A stretch of 64,000 nucleotides of DNA from Anarhynchus alexandrinus (Eukaryota; Chordata; Aves; Charadriiformes; Charadriidae), in NCBI GenBank assembly GCA_008711295.1, contig VUYV01000180.1:1215096-1279095 (forward strand), given 5' to 3'. Below the pieces are notes generated by a model, which saw only the letters and a list, made by a program, of their open reading frames with translations, had not been told where the DNA came from and searched no databases. Positions 48,869-58,726 of this stretch are shown one piece after another. Each line of letters starts with the position of its first letter. The stretch's first letter is position 1. Made by a program: the position numbers and the translations under genes.

Positions 48869-51709
48869 CTAGACCAGGTTGCCCAAGGCCACGTCCAGCC
48901 TGGACTTGAACACCTCCAGGGATGGGGACTCAACAACCTCTCTGGGCAACCTGTTCCAGTGCCTCACCACCCTCAAAGTGAAAAACTTCTTCCTAATGTT
49001 TAATCTAAACCTGCCCTCTTCCAGTTTGAAGCCATTCCCCCTTGTCCTGTCACTACATGCCCTAGTAAAAAGTCCTTCCCCAGCTCTCCTGTAGGCCCCC
49101 TTTAGGTACTGAAAGGCCGCAATAAGATCTCCCCGGAGCCTTCTCTTCTCCAGGCTGAACAGCCCCAACTCCTTCAGCCTCTCCTCATAGGAGAGGTGCT
49201 CCAGCCCTCGGATCATCCTCGTGGCCCTCCTCTGGACACGCTCCAACAGGTCCATGTCCTTCTTATGTTGGGGACTCCAGAGCTGGACGCAGTACTCCAG
49301 GTGGGGTCTCACGAGAGTGGAGTAGAGGGGCAGAATCACCTCCCTCGCCCTGCTGGCCACACTTCTTTTGATGCAGCCCAGGATGCGGTTGGCCTTCTGG
49401 GCTGCGATCGCACATTGCTGGCTCATGTTGAGCTTCTCGTCGATCAGCACACCCAGGTCCTTCTCCTCAGTGCTGCTCTCCAGCCATTCCCCGCCCAACC
49501 TGTAATTGTGCTTGGGATTGCCCCGACCTAGATGTAAGACCTTGCATTTGGCCTTATTGAACTGCATGAGGTTGGCTTGGGCCCACCTCTCCAGCCTGTC
49601 CAGGTCCCTCTGGATGGCATCCCTCCCTTCCAGCGTGTCTACCTCGCCAAACAGCTTGGTATCATCGGCAAACTTGCTGAGGGTGCTCTCGACCCCACTG
49701 TCCATATCTCCTACAAAGATGTTGAACAGTACAGGTCCCAGCACCGACCCCTGAGGAACGCCACTTGTCACTGGTCTCCACTTGGACATCGAGCCGTTGA
49801 CCGCAACTCTTTGAGTGCGACCGTCCAGCCAGTTCTTTATCCATCGAATGGTCCATTTGTCAAATCCATGTCTCTCCAATTTAGAGACCAGGATATCGTG
49901 TGGGACAGTGTCAAATGCCTTGCACAAGTCCAAGTAGATGACATCAGTCGATCTTCCTTTGTCCACCGCCGTTATGACCCCTTCGTAGAAGGCCACCAAA
50001 TTAGTCAGGCATGATCTGCCCTTGGTGAAGCCATGCTGGCTGTCACCAATCACCTCTTTGATTTCTGTGTGCCTCAGCAGAGTTTCCAGGAGGATCTGCT
50101 CCATGATCTTGCCAGGCACAGAGGTGAGACTGACTGGCCTGTAGTTCCCCGGGTCTTCCTTATTTCCCTTTTTGAAAATGGGGGTTATGTTTCCCCTTTT
50201 CCAGTCATCAGGAACCTCGCCAGACTGCCACGACTTCTCAAATATGATGGCTAGTGGCTTAGCGACTTCATCTGCCAGTTCCCTCAGGACCCGCGGATGT
50301 ATCTCATCAGGTCCCATGGACTTGTGCACCTTCAGGTTCCTCAGGTGGTCCCGCACTTGATCTTCTTCTACAGTGGGCGGTTCTCCATTTTCCCAATCCT
50401 GGCTTTTGCATTCTGCATCACGGGCAGTGTGGCTGCAGTCCTTGCCAGTGAAGACTGAGGCAAAAAAGTCATTGAGTACCTCAGCCCTGTCTCTATCCCG
50501 GGTAACCAGTTCTTGTGTTTCCTTCCGGAGAGGGCCCACAGTTTCCCTAGTGTTTCTTTTCTCGCTGACGTATTTAAAGAAAGATTTCTTGTTTGTCTTA
50601 ATATCCCTTGCCAGATCCAGTTCCATCTGGGCTTTGGCTTGTCTAACCCGATCCCTGGCTGCTCGGACCATTCCCCTGTATTCCTCCCAGGCTACCCGCC
50701 CCTGTTTCCACTCCCTGTAGGCCTCCTTTTTCCTTTTGGTCATGTCCAGGAGTTCCTTATTCATCCATGCAGGCCTCCTGGCTTTTCTGCCTGCCTTCCT
50801 CTTTGTAGGGATGCACTGGTTCTGGGCTTGGAGGAGGTGGTCCTTGAATATTAACCAACTTTCTTGGGCCCCTCTTCCCTCCAGCGCTTCATCCCATGGC
50901 ACCATACCAAGCAGATTCTTCAAGAGGCCAAAGTCAGCTCTCCCAAAGTCCAGGGTCGCTAGCCTGCTGTGTACCTTCCTCGCTGCTTCGAGGATTTTGA
51001 ACTCGACCATTTCATGGTCGCTACAGCCCAGGCTGCCCATGAGTTTGACACTGTCTACCAGACCCTCCTTGTTGGTAAGCACAAGGTCCAGCATAGCTCC
51101 TTTCCTCGTTGGTTCCTCAACCATTTGGAGAAGGAAGTTGTCCTCAATGCAATCCAAGAACCTCCTGGATTGCCTATGCTTGGCTGTGTTGCCTTTCCAA
51201 CAGATGTCAGGGTGGTTGAAGTCACCCATGAGCACCAGGGTCTGCGAATGTGATGCCACCCCTATCTGACTATAAAGGGCTTCATCCACTGGGTCTTCTT
51301 GGTCAGGTGGCCTGTAGCAAACCCCCACTGTAATGTCCCCTGCTCCCGATTTCCCTTTAATCCTAACCCATAGGCTCTCAGTTGGCTCTTTATCCATCCC
51401 CAGGCTAAGCTCCATGCATTCCAGGTGCTCCTTAACATACAAGGCAACACCACCTCCTCTTTTCCCCAGCCTGTCTCTCCTGAAGAGCCTGTAGCCTTCC
51501 ATTCTAACACTCCAGTCATAGGTGTCGTCCCACCAAGTTTCTACGATGCCAATGAGATCGTAGTCCTGGAGTCGTGCCCACATCTCTAGTTCCTCCTGCT
51601 TGTTCCCCATGCTCCGTGCGTTTGTATAGAGGCACTTCAGCCTTGTCTTTGTTGAGGCTAACCTGGTTGGAGCAGCTGTACTTACCTTGCGCTGCTCTCC
51701 AGGCGGCAT
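48869..51709 (-). CDS. CR1 ORF2: endonuclease-reverse transcriptase, apparently intact
   Basis: This is a non-LTR retrotransposon polyprotein that would nick target DNA and reverse-transcribe its own RNA there. Residues about 24-240 form an apurinic-like endonuclease: TNARSMGNK (N30), VETWW (E57), [10 protein letters not shown] (D163, N165) and [10 protein letters not shown] (S230, D231, H232). Residues about 500-770 are the reverse transcriptase: [49 protein letters not shown] (D594), [17 protein letters not shown] and KFADDTKLF (catalytic DD at 682-683). The CR1-type C-terminal domain ends DVALGNLV. No stop or frameshift is present, and the 946-codon length is about that of a full CR1 ORF2. 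The start shown is the first Met; the same frame is open a further 74 codons upstream to the ORF1 end, so the true N-terminus may be produced by frameshifting (see 51,931). The element lacks a promoter, so activity today is unlikely although the protein looks competent. Confidence 0.95.
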   Translation of the reverse strand: MPPGEQRKVSTAAPTRLASTKTRLKCLYTNARSMGNKQEELEMWARLQDYDLIGIVETWWDDTYDWSVRMEGYRLFRRDRLGKRGGGVALYVKEHLECMELSLGMDKEPTESLWVRIKGKSGAGDITVGVCYRPPDQEDPVDEALYSQIGVASHSQTLVLMGDFNHPDICWKGNTAKHRQSRRFLDCIEDNFLLQMVEEPTRKGAMLDLVLTNKEGLVDSVKLMGSLGCSDHEMVEFKILEAARKVHSRLATLDFGRADFGLLKNLLGMVPWDEALEGRGAQESWLIFKDHLLQAQNQCIPTKRKAGRKARRPAWMNKELLDMTKRKKEAYREWKQGRVAWEEYRGMVRAARDRVRQAKAQMELDLARDIKTNKKSFFKYVSEKRNTRETVGPLRKETQELVTRDRDRAEVLNDFFASVFTGKDCSHTARDAECKSQDWENGEPPTVEEDQVRDHLRNLKVHKSMGPDEIHPRVLRELADEVAKPLAIIFEKSWQSGEVPDDWKRGNITPIFKKGNKEDPGNYRPVSLTSVPGKIMEQILLETLLRHTEIKEVIGDSQHGFTKGRSCLTNLVAFYEGVITAVDKGRSTDVIYLDLCKAFDTVPHDILVSKLERHGFDKWTIRWIKNWLDGRTQRVAVNGSMSKWRPVTSGVPQGSVLGPVLFNIFVGDMDSGVESTLSKFADDTKLFGEVDTLEGRDAIQRDLDRLERWAQANLMQFNKAKCKVLHLGRGNPKHNYRLGGEWLESSTEEKDLGVLIDEKLNMSQQCAIAAQKANRILGCIKRSVASRAREVILPLYSTLVRPHLEYCVQLWSPQHKKDMDLLERVQRRATRMIRGLEHLSYEERLKELGLFSLEKRRLRGDLIAAFQYLKGAYRRAGEGLFTRACSDRTRGNGFKLEEGRFRLNIRKKFFTLRVVRHWNRLPREVVESPSLEVFKSRLDVALGNLV

Positions 51710-51927
51710 TCCTTTGCCGTGTACTAACGGTGCCTCCCCATTGGCTCCTGTTGGTCCTCGAGCTCCTGGCTCATCTACGCAAGACTGTGATCCTGCTGCA
51801 GTGTAGCCAGTGCATACTGGAGCTAAGGGCTGCAGGCCCTCACCAGTACCTCGCTCCTCTTTCCTTGGTACGACCTCCCTTGGCTGGTCTTGGGCAAACC
51901 CAATAATACCCCCTTCCCCCGTCGAAT

Positions 51928-52542
51928 CTAGTTTAAAGCCCTGCTAATAAGCCCTGATAATTTTTGGGCGAAAACCCTTCTCCCTTTTGCAGCGAGCCAG
52001 CCCCCATCTGCTCCCAGCAGGCCTGGTGCCGTGTAGGTCATTCCATTGTCAAAAAACCCAAAATTGTGGCGATGACACCAGCCACGGAGCCACATATTAA
52101 CAGACTGAGCTCGTCTGTTCCTTTCAATGTCATTACCCACAACAGGAAGTAGAGATGAAAAAATAACCTGTGCTCCAGATCCCCTGAGTGTCTGCCCCAA
52201 GGCCCTGATATCTCTTTTGATGTTCCTTGCATTCCGATATGCACATTCATCGCCCCCCACATGGAACAGGAGCAGTGGGTAGTAGTCCGAGGGCTGCACC
52301 AGGCTAGGGAGTCTCTTTGTGATGTCCTTGACCCGTGCCCCCGGAAGGCAGCAGACTTCCCTGAGAGTGGGGTCTGCCCTACATATGGGCCCCTCCGTCC
52401 CCCTCAGAGCTGAGTCACCCACGACTACAACCCTCCTTTTCTTCCTTGTAGAGGTGGTCTTGATTTGATGAGCATGCCTATCTGGTCCTGGCGGCTCCTG
52501 TGATGTATTGGGATAGTCAGCCTTGATGTCCTTAATCTGTTC
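51928..52542 (-). CDS. CR1 ORF1, C-terminal part (SGNH-esterase-like domain), 5'-truncated
   Basis: The frame is open from the element's 5' break through 204 codons to TAG at 51,928-51,930. A basic stretch [13 protein letters not shown] precedes [10 protein letters not shown], which is block I of the SGNH hydrolase (esterase) family known in CR1 ORF1 proteins. Then come [57 protein letters not shown] and [19 protein letters not shown]. The canonical block III GxND reads GGDE here, and the DGxHL block reads DGGWL, so the catalytic histidine is absent. This copy is therefore probably inactive as an esterase, or that function is not needed. Only the internal Met at 52,422 is available as a start; the real one, with the N-terminal part, was lost by 5' truncation. 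Confidence 0.9.
   Translation of the reverse strand, partial: EQIKDIKADYPNTSQEPPGPDRHAHQIKTTSTRKKRRVVVVGDSALRGTEGPICRADPTLREVCCLPGARVKDITKRLPSLVQPSDYYPLLLFHVGGDECAYRNARNIKRDIRALGQTLRGSGAQVIFSSLLPVVGNDIERNRRAQSVNMWLRGWCHRHNFGFFDNGMTYTAPGLLGADGGWLAAKGRRVFAQKLSGLISRALN
51931..51937 (-). promoter_or_regulatory. Putative -1 ribosomal frameshift site at the CR1 ORF1/ORF2 junction
   Basis: The minus-strand sequence is gcT TTA AAC TAG, in which the last three ORF1 codons contain the heptamer T-TTA-AAC in zero-frame register, immediately before the ORF1 stop. Re-pairing one base back gives TTT AAA and then CTA GAT TCG, which is the ORF2 frame; it runs open for 74 codons to the first ORF2 Met. Ten bases downstream is GGGGG-AA-GGGGG (51,909-51,920), and 27 bases downstream a small stem TTGGG/CCCAA around a 4-nt loop (51,890-51,903). 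The heptamer type is well known from viral frameshifting; that CR1 uses it is my inference. Stop-and-reinitiate is the alternative, although the nearest ORF2 Met is over 200 nt away. Confidence 0.5.
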
Positions 52543-52851
52543 TTATAAGTAACTGAAGGGTAACTGCAAAGATGAGAGGTGAGCTACTCTAGTATCAGAT
52601 GATACAACAAGAGGCAACAGCCACAAGGAATGATGTAGAAGGTTCAGACTGGACATTTGGAAAGACTTTTTCACCCAGAAGGTATTACAGCACTGAAGCA
52701 GGTTACCCAAACAGTTTGCGCAATACTCATTATTAGAGAGTTTCATAATTTGGCTGAACAAAACATGGCTGACCTGACCCAGTGGCAATCCACTTTGACT
52801 GTGACTTTGAAGTAGAGTCTTCATAAGTCCCTTCCACCCAGCATTTCTGTG
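52543..52851 (+). mobile_element. Old CR1, right part, continuing from 48,772
   Basis: The sequence resumes at 'aagtaactgaagggtaactg', the CR1 YLKGG-region, then 'gaggcaacagccacaaggaa', 'ggttcagactggacatttgg', 'ttttcacccagaaggt' and 'cactgaagcaggttacccaa', and ends with a decayed 3' UTR at 'cccagcatttctgtgg'. Joined to 48,130-48,772 it restores the normal ORF2 order, showing that the young element split it. Confidence 0.85.
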
Positions 52852-53555
52852 GTACCAGAATGACATGGCTTTATGATGTATCCAGCATAGGAACTGTGTA
52901 CAGTTCAGGTAAATATTTTGGAGATCAGTATCAGTAACAGTATTAGCATCAGTAACACAACAGTTTTCAATGCACAAAACTCACAGCAGTCAAATGTCCA
53001 ACACCAACTGGTGGAAGCACAACCAGAAGGGATTGGAATGGATCATATACTCTATGGTCATGGTTCAAATATCAGAATATCCCCTCCAAAAGTAGCCTTC
53101 TAAGCATTAAGTAGCAAAGTTCTCAAAATGGAAAAAAAAAAAAAGAAAAATACCAAAAGTCTTATGAAGTTTATATATTTTTTTTTTTAAATTCTACCCA
53201 GTGCTGTTTCCTGTGATGACAAAAACAAGAGAGCAAATGCTTCATTAGACATTCTGTGGGCTAAAGATATTCACTTTCTTCTCTTTATAGTATGGATTTA
53301 TTACCATAGGAAAAACTAATTCCTGGAATTTCCAAGGAGAAGTTGATATAACTGTACACAAAATACTTAAAAATCTCTGTTGCTTGCAAATAGGATGTGA
53401 CTGTAGAAGGATGTTTAAATGCATTCTTGTTTCTGGGCTGTAATTGTCTCAGTACAATATGCTTTTCCCACTTTTCCTCCCTAGTTCCTGTTTTCCAGGG
53501 TTAGATAAGTTGTGTGAGTATAGATAAGTGTAGAGGAAATAATTCTGAGTTTTTA
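52852..53555. other. AT-rich unique DNA
   Basis: No gene recognised. It contains A and T runs near 53,130 and 53,179. Confidence 0.5.
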
Positions 53556-53637
53556 TCACAGAATCATGGATTGATTTGGGTTGAAAGGGACCTTTAAAGA
53601 TCATCTGGTTCAACTCAGATTATCTAGTCCAACTCTC
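53556..53637 (-). mobile_element. CR1 3'-UTR fragment (about 80 bp)
   Basis: The plus strand reads 'tcacagaatcatggattgat' then 'ttgggttgaaagggaccttt' and 'agatcatctggttcaactc', which is the reverse complement of a CR1 3' UTR terminus. It then shows a small internal repetition (about 'attatctagtccaactc') before merging with unique sequence. It is a severely 5'-truncated or decayed minus-strand insertion. No ORF2 codons are recognisable beyond it. Confidence 0.85.
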
Positions 53638-56600
53638 ACGTCTCTTTTCATATGTTTTATGAAGTGCTTTATTTTTAACTTTTTCTGGTCTTTGCCATTT
53701 AATCATTTCCCCACTTGGAGATTGCTTTGTCTGCTCTTCTCTGCACCTTGCTCAGAGAAGCGTTGTGCTCATGGAAGCACGAAAACCTGATGTAACCACT
53801 GAGAACGATCACTGTTGCTATACCAGCCTGTGGGAAACATTCACGGAGAAGGGAGAAAGTGGATCCTCATGCTTTCCTTCAACATGCTCCCCTTGGTGTG
53901 TCATGTTACATTATCCTCCACTGCTGATGTAGGGAGGATTTATTGTACAGCTGCCATGGATCTCTGTGGCATGGATCACTTTCCTGTCTCTCTTTTTTGC
54001 TAACCAGTTCAATGTCAGCTACAGTCATCCATCCCCCAGACTTTCTACGCAGGCTATTTGAAGCCTGCATACAAACTTATGGTGCAATGTTTCCCTGAAA
54101 CCATCAGCCATCTGGACAATAGAATGCAACCAATAAGTTTCTATAAAAGTTCAGATTGTGCTGCCCTTAGTCAAAACATCTGTCATAGACAGTAACTGAT
54201 GAGTTAAAATCAGAGTCAAAACTTCGTTGCCTTGATCTGGCAGCAAATGCTTCATCGGTCCTTCTGAGGAAAGTATTTTCATCTTTGGTGAGATCCTGCA
54301 AAATATCTTTTTATTGTTACAGATGTCGTGGCTCAGGGACAAAACTAACCTTCATAAAAGTAATAAAGAAAATGTTGGCTTTTCAAAAAATGTTTGAAAT
54401 TGTGAAGGATTTGAGACAAACCGGTGTTTATTGGAAAGCCAGCACTCCTTATCAGAGCTAAGATGTAAAGATTTCAATAGTCAGATGTGATTAGAAAGTA
54501 AGTCCACCTTTTTCTCTGGTTCAAGTATTTCTGAAGTGAATGATCTCTCCCTGTGCAATAGAAGCTTTCAGCACTTCAGAGACAAGTGGCCAGAATCCTG
54601 CTGTAAGGTTTTGGGTCTCAAAACCTGGTATAGATTTATAATCAGTACAATAAAAATAAATAAATAATAAAAAACCCCAACAAAAAAACCCTGTGTAAAG
54701 TAAAGCAAACACAAAAGATCCCTTTGAAATACTTTTTCAAGAGCAAAAGTAATGACCTGGATTCCTAGCACATGCACATGTTTAACAAGAAACAAAAGAC
54801 CGTGCATGTGTCTAGCTCCACAGGCAAGCATGGCAGGCAGTTTTATGTGACTGTTTGCTCAGGGTTTGTTTTCTTTTCAGCTGTNTGGGCTGGAAGCTGC
54901 CAGAGTTAAGTATTAGCAAAACTACTCGACACATGAGAGAGTATTTGTGCGCTCTTCTAATCTGAGAACAGAAACAACACCATATGACTTGTCTGACCAG
55001 TCACAACTAATCAAGACAACTAGAAAAACAAATATCAGACATTGCATAAATACAGAAAACTGTTCACAGGCAGTCTCAGCATTACTGTTGCATAACAAAC
55101 ACTTATGATCTGCTCATAGATTGATCATAAGCATTAGGAGGAAGGAGACTTAGGCTGATGAGAAACATTATTACTTTCTGTTTTCTTTCCTTTTAAGCAT
55201 GTACAGCGAAAGGAAAACTGCCCCCTTCTTGAAGTCTTCTCCGTTAGCAAAGTAACAATTCTAAAATAAGCTTCATACTAAGCTTTCCATTTCATTTTGC
55301 TTAAAAACGGTGTTCCTGGATTTACGGTGTATACACAGTACGTGTGAGTCAGTACACCAGTCTTGGTGTGATGACCAAAATTATAGTAGAGCCGCAGCTT
55401 TTCTACAGTAAACACAGGGAATTCCCTTTTGGAAAAAAAGTGGATTCTCCTAAGTACTCTAAAATCCACATACTTCCTTGAATCTTCCTCGTGAAAGGCG
55501 GGGATAGAAAATCGAAGATGATTTTTCCATCTGAAAAACGGCAACAAGGTAGGGAAACAGAACTTTTTTAATGCATTGCAGATTTTATTCTCTTTTCTAT
55601 TCTTTGCTTTGATTTTCTGTATGGAGATTACAGTGCTATACTGGTTGTTCCTAAATTGCTCTCGCTTGTTGAATATTTACCTTATGCTTGGCATCAGTTG
55701 CTCTGTTGGGGAAATCTATTAGAAATTGGTATTCAGACATGTATTTTTCTACTAAAGGGAGTCTCAGCCTAACTCTTCCGAACTGGATATTCACTTTAGA
55801 ATAAAATTGTCCTCTTCTCAAAGTCTCCTCCCTTTTGAACCAAATATATCCCTTGTGGCTTGGGAACTGAGGCCCACACATGAAGTGAGGTAGATTGCTT
55901 GTCTGTGTTAATCTAGAACCTGAAGAGTAATTTACTGTTCTCAGCAGACTTACATATTTGAAAGGAAGAGGGGCAGATACTTGGAAGGTCTGGGGACAAT
56001 CTGCCTCTGAGGGCTTTGCAGCATTAGAGTTCACTCTTCAGCAAAGGGGGGCACTTGTTATTTCCACCTTTCCTCAAGGTCTGTGTGAAGTATTTTTATA
56101 GGGCTCCTGACTATCTTCCAAGACAGGGAGAAAATACCAAGACAAGAAGTCAAGTGGCTGTTGCTTTTTACACGTACAAGAGAGGCATAACTGCTGATTC
56201 AGAGCTGTTTGCAGTCCAGGGAGCTGTCAGTAGCCCATTATCATTAAACACATTTAATATGACTTGTCAGTAGCAGGATGCTGAATTTCCCCTTCAGCAG
56301 CACATCTAGGAGATTCTACTTCTTTATAGTCTCAAATCCAGTTGGACAAGTTGCAATTTCCTGTTTTTCAGGAGAAGATGATTGCACCTTTTCAGGAGCA
56401 AGTAACTCAGGCTTCTGAGTGTCTCCAGCAGATGAAGGAAGCTGACGACCAACTCACGAGGACTGAAAAGTCGATAGAGGGGAACCGGTATGAAAGAGTT
56501 TGCCTGCCAGCACTTCTGTCCATCACCTTGTGTCTGTGAGGACATAAACCTAGGCACCTAAGTTTTCAACATGGAACTCACCTAAGTGTTTGTCATTTAC

Positions 56601-58672
56601 AAGGCTGCTACAAATGTCACCACCCTGACTAACTTTCCCTATATGGTCAGACGGGATTCAAAATGTAGATATCCCTGTATATGAGTTTCCTCATGTGCCT
56701 AGTTCAATAGACAAGCTCAGATTGTGCCTAACAACTGTAACACAACTAATAAAAACCAGGTGCTTTGATTTCAAAGCAAGAGTGTTCACTGCCCACATTT
56801 TTAATAAAACGCTAATTAGAGCACTCAGCAATAGAAAACTTTGGACAGGGAAAACTAATAGCAGTGCCTCCTGTTTACAATAATTGCCAAGATATGGAGC
56901 ATTGACCAGATGAAGCCAAAGGTCATGAGGTGATCTGGTAGAAACCAGGAAGCCTTTGTAACCATCAGTTAGGCATGAAGCTAAAGGCCTGCTATTATAG
57001 TCACACTTGCATATCTGGATCTACTAATTGATGTAACTTAAGAAAAATCATAAATGTAGACAAATTTATCTTGAAAATTGTATGCTATCTGCTTTCCTCT
57101 TAAAATATCTTATGGTGACTTACCTAAAATGTTTAAACTCTCACAATTTTAATTGTCAGTACAAAATACATTGTTTAATATATAGCTTAAGTGAGTTCTG
57201 TAAAACAAAACCAAAATATTTTTTACTCACACATCTGATACTGAAGTGTTATATTCTGAAAAAAGGTATCGAACCCCCATTTAAAAGTAAATAAACCATT
57301 TAATTTTGAGATAACTATTTAAGCTTTCTTAAACTTTTTTTTAATTGTGAACTAGTATACGAACAATAATCTTTCTTTTTATGAGTTTTGTATGTTGATT
57401 TACATTTCCCTTGTCAGAGCTGGTTCAAGATATTTGCAGTTTCACTTGTGTCTGGTGTTAGGTGGATAGTTTTTGAACAATTCACATGGAAAAAGTTTAA
57501 GTTTATGATCACACTGACTGCAAAATATGTTCCCACTGACACTTTCATTCATGCCCTTGAATTGAATGGTTTTGTGCAAGCAGAAGTGCTTTCAATTTGA
57601 TAAACTATTTTGTTGGTAGTATGTTTGGTGACGATATCAAAGAATGAATCGAAATATCCTTATTCTCCCTGCCTGAGCTGGATCTACAGTCTTAAAACAG
57701 AAGAAAGCAGAAAAAGCATGGTCAATATTAATATTGTACTCCCAATGACCTCGAGTAAACATAGTGAGAAGATCAGACGTACAAGGAGGTGCTATTTTTG
57801 CAAACTCACTGTTCAGAGCAGAACCACACTTCGGCAGCTTTAAAGAAAGCATTCACAACATCTTTGAAATGCAAGCTTGAATCACAGAACATACTGTGCA
57901 TTGAAAGACATCCATCTAAAGAACAATGAGTAGGCATTCTATTTTTGAAAAAAATTATGAGCAAATAAATGGCACCACAGTACATTTATTTGCAATGTGT
58001 AACAACTAGTTCTAGGGATAATTGCTAAGTGCTTGTTTACAAAAAATCAGTTTACTGAATGCATTTTGAACTGGGCTATTAACATCACTACATATGTGTC
58101 ACCTATGGAAAGTTTTGATTGTGACTATGTTCACTTATCTTCTTCAGAAAACAAGTAAAAACCAAATAGGACTATCATTTATCCATTTAAATTCAAACAA
58201 AAAAATTTGCTGACTGCTCCTACAATGAATTTAGTCCATTATTTCAGAGAACTTAGTTGTGCACACAAAAGCATCTTGGGTAAAAAAAAACCAACACAAG
58301 TGTTGCACAAAGCACCAGGAAAGAGAAGCTTCCAATGCCTACCAACTTCTTCATCAGTAATACACATTTCTGCAGCAGTAATTGGTTTTCCTTCATGTAC
58401 CAGACAGTTTTGCACTTCATGATGGAAGAGGGCATTATTATCACTGAAAGCCAACATGCATTTGGAAACCCCACCTAAACCTACAAAAACACAAGGTATA
58501 GCTTTTAACATTAGTAAGTCTGTTCCCTGCATTACAATGCAGACAGTACTGTAAGCTGAAGACTGGGATCTCTAATAGCCAGAGATCAGTGAAAGCATGT
58601 AAATCCTCAAAGGAGCTCCTAGGACCGATTTCCCCAACAACACTGGGGAGTGTGTGCTTAAGGTTCAAACCA

Positions 58673-58726
58673 GAAAAAAGACTTTGAAAAGAAAAAAGAC
58701 TTTGAACCGAAAAAAGACTTTGAACC
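58673..58726 (+). repeat. 18-bp unit repeated three times
   Basis: Three consecutive copies of GAAAAAAGACTTTGAACC (first copy ends AAAA instead of AACC) lie at 58,673-58,690, 58,691-58,708 and 58,709-58,726. Since 18 is divisible by three, the minus-strand frame crossing it shows a Lys-Ser-Phe-Phe motif repeat, but nothing else supports coding. Confidence 0.9.

Larger units (their letters stand above)
48773..52542 (-). mobile_element. Nearly complete young CR1 LINE (about 3.77 kb)
   Basis: The element reads on the minus strand. Its 3' end is at 48,773-48,796 with three perfect TCATAGAA units (plus-strand view), preceded by a 3' UTR of about 95 bp, an intact 946-codon ORF2 (48,869-51,709) and the C-terminal part of ORF1 (51,928-52,542). 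The 5' UTR and the ORF1 start are missing, so it is 5'-truncated but much longer than typical copies. TTAT occurs at both borders (48,770-48,773 and 52,543-52,546) and may be a short target duplication. It is inserted in an older CR1 of opposite orientation. The low decay suggests a recent insertion. Confidence 0.95.

Noticed and set aside
49196..51906. Several plus-strand open frames of 60-177 codons across 49.2-51.9 kb
   Set aside because: They are antisense shadows of the intact CR1 ORF2; they carry no independent motif and their position follows ORF2 codon structure.
54885..54885. Single ambiguous base (n)
   Set aside because: An assembly or base-calling artefact, not a biological feature.
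55278..56034. Two adjacent minus-strand frames (89 and 127 codons) that could be exons
   Set aside because: Neither matches a family I recognise, and no convincing splice signals link them; kept as unsupported.
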